Assembly (NCBI RefSeq): GCF_033568475.1
Contig: NC_133120.1
Span: 87,066,151-87,130,150, forward strand
Length of the DNA: 64,000 nucleotides
Direction of reading: 5' to 3'
From: Henckelia pumila
Taxonomy: Eukaryota > Streptophyta > Magnoliopsida > Lamiales > Gesneriaceae
Shown here piece after piece: positions 62,830 through 64,000 of the stretch. Within the stretch, counting starts at the first letter, position 1; each line of letters opens with the position of its first letter. A program made the position numbers and the translations under genes. The notes under the pieces are model-generated. The model was not told the origin of the DNA. It saw nothing but the letters and a program-made list of their open reading frames with translations, and searched no databases.

Positions 62830-64000
62830 TGTAACGCCCCGTTTTTATCTTAAATGAGTTTATTTGAGTTAATCAGAGATTGCAGAGTTCACGAGCCGAC
62901 TTGATTTTGATCAGGGTCCTTTTTGCAAATTTTGGAAATTTCAGGGACTAAAACGCAAGTATTGATTTTTATATATTATCTACACATGGATTTTAATTGG
63001 ATAAGCCTTCATCTTCCTCTCCAACCGTGAGCCTCCATTAGAGCCGCCCCTTTTGGAGTTTTGAGCTTTCAGATTTCCTTCCGAGCTCGATCCGGCCGTT
63101 GGAATTTATTTCTGAAGGCAGATTATCGATCACTGCAGTGAGAGCTCTGTTATATCGTAAGTTCTTCTTCGATCCGATACATTCTAGTTTTTGGATGTTG
63201 TTAGAATCGTTCTAGATTCGAGTATGTTGTTCTTGACAGAGTTCTGATCGTTTATTATCTGTCGGTTTTGAAATAGAGCGACGTTCGGAATTGTTATGAT
63301 TTTTGGAAGCCATTTTCGAAAATCATGGTTTTGAGATTTGTTGGGGTTGTCTTGTTGTTGTTGTATTAGCATTGAATTGAGTTGTTATCGGTATTGAACT
63401 GCTGTCTGCATTGCTGGTTTGTTCAGTTATAACCGTTATGCCGTCGGTTTGAGTTTTGGAGATTTCGAACCGTTTTTGAGTTATGAACTTGGCTTGTAAG
63501 TTGATCGTGGTTATTGATCAATCATCTCTTGTATCTGAACAGATTCGTTTGGATTTTTCAAGCCCTGAGTTAGCAGCTGTTTGATCGTTTCAGAGATTTG
63601 AACGAAGAACGGTATAAAGAGTTTACCTTGAACCATTACCTTGTTGTTGTATAGATTGGTTAGACTTTGATACAATCTCTTTGTAGCGTATCCAGACTTG
63701 GGAGCTACTGCATTGAAAGGTAAAAGCAGTCATCGTAGCGGGATAGCATACTCGGGACTGTGGTTCTCGAGTTTTCCCTTTTGAAATCACATACTTGCAT
63801 CTACACTTGTTCTAGCATGAGAAACTGTGTTTTGTTTGATTGTATTGGTTTTTGTTAAATGGCTTATGTTTTATGTTTCTGTTATGCATTCATCTTGAGC
63901 CAATCTTGTTTTCAGCGGGCAGAACCGCCCTTTTTGTTTAGACGTTTGGGAACTATAATTGAGTGGCCTAGGTTGTAGTATTTCGCCTAGTGCTAGCATA
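62830..64000 (+). mobile_element. Start of another LTR retrotransposon, continuing past the window
   Basis: Similarity to the outer LTR breaks at TGTAACGCCCCG, a common first sequence of plant gypsy LTRs. The 1171 bp visible have no coding frame and no second LTR. Orientation and identity are not certain; the plus strand is a guess. Confidence 0.6.

Noticed and set aside
63184-63372. Minus-strand frame near the window end
   Set aside because: Lies in what appears to be LTR sequence and lacks any domain.

Overview
This is nuclear DNA from a flowering plant, most likely a eudicot. The evidence is AT-rich non-coding DNA, spliced genes with conserved exon phases, plant-only gene families and plant transposons (Ty3/gypsy, LINE, MITEs, a Cassandra TRIM). 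The species cannot be read from the sequence. There are eight protein-coding loci in roughly the first 44 kb and a nested transposon block from about 46.8 kb to the window end.

Genes in order: (1) the 3' part of a plastid-type S1 RNA-binding protein (+, 36-4914); (2) a MazG-like dCTP pyrophosphatase (-, 12447-14599); (3) a group I bZIP transcription factor (+, 18489-22591); (4) ETFQO, the mitochondrial electron transfer flavoprotein:ubiquinone oxidoreductase, rebuilt as 18 exons (-, 23434-31127); (5) a strictosidine-synthase-like protein in four exons (-, 33282-34795); (6) a single-exon EDR2 C-terminal/DUF1336 protein of the CW14 type (+, 36042-36992); (7) a secreted protein with two Cys6 domains joined by a Pro/Ser linker and broken by one in-frame TGA (-, 38574-40079); (8) an RBL13-like rhomboid (-, 43061-43876). 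The neighbours share no pathway. This is ordinary plant gene order, not an operon.

Spaces between genes hold small non-autonomous elements: a DNA element with long inverted repeats (6544-7633), a foldback element (10252-10401), a solo LTR with a target duplication (10603-11817), three copies of one MITE family (14951, 16053, 31326), a long hairpin (17097-17333) and a hAT-type MITE with an 8-bp target duplication (32052-32319).

The right third is a nest. A LINE relic (46790-47397) is followed directly by a minus-strand Ty3/gypsy element with LTRs of about 3.2 kb. Its left LTR contains an intact Cassandra TRIM with 5S-rRNA-like LTRs and a CCGAT target duplication. Its internal region contains a young plus-strand Ty3/gypsy chromovirus with an intact 1471-residue polyprotein and a CTCCT target duplication. 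Its right LTR is broken by the start of another LTR element that leaves the window.

The most unusual observations are three GC-AG introns among 32 coding introns, the single stop codon in the two-domain Cys6 protein, and an array of short dyads in the young retrotransposon LTR. I found no clear new defence or metabolic system.
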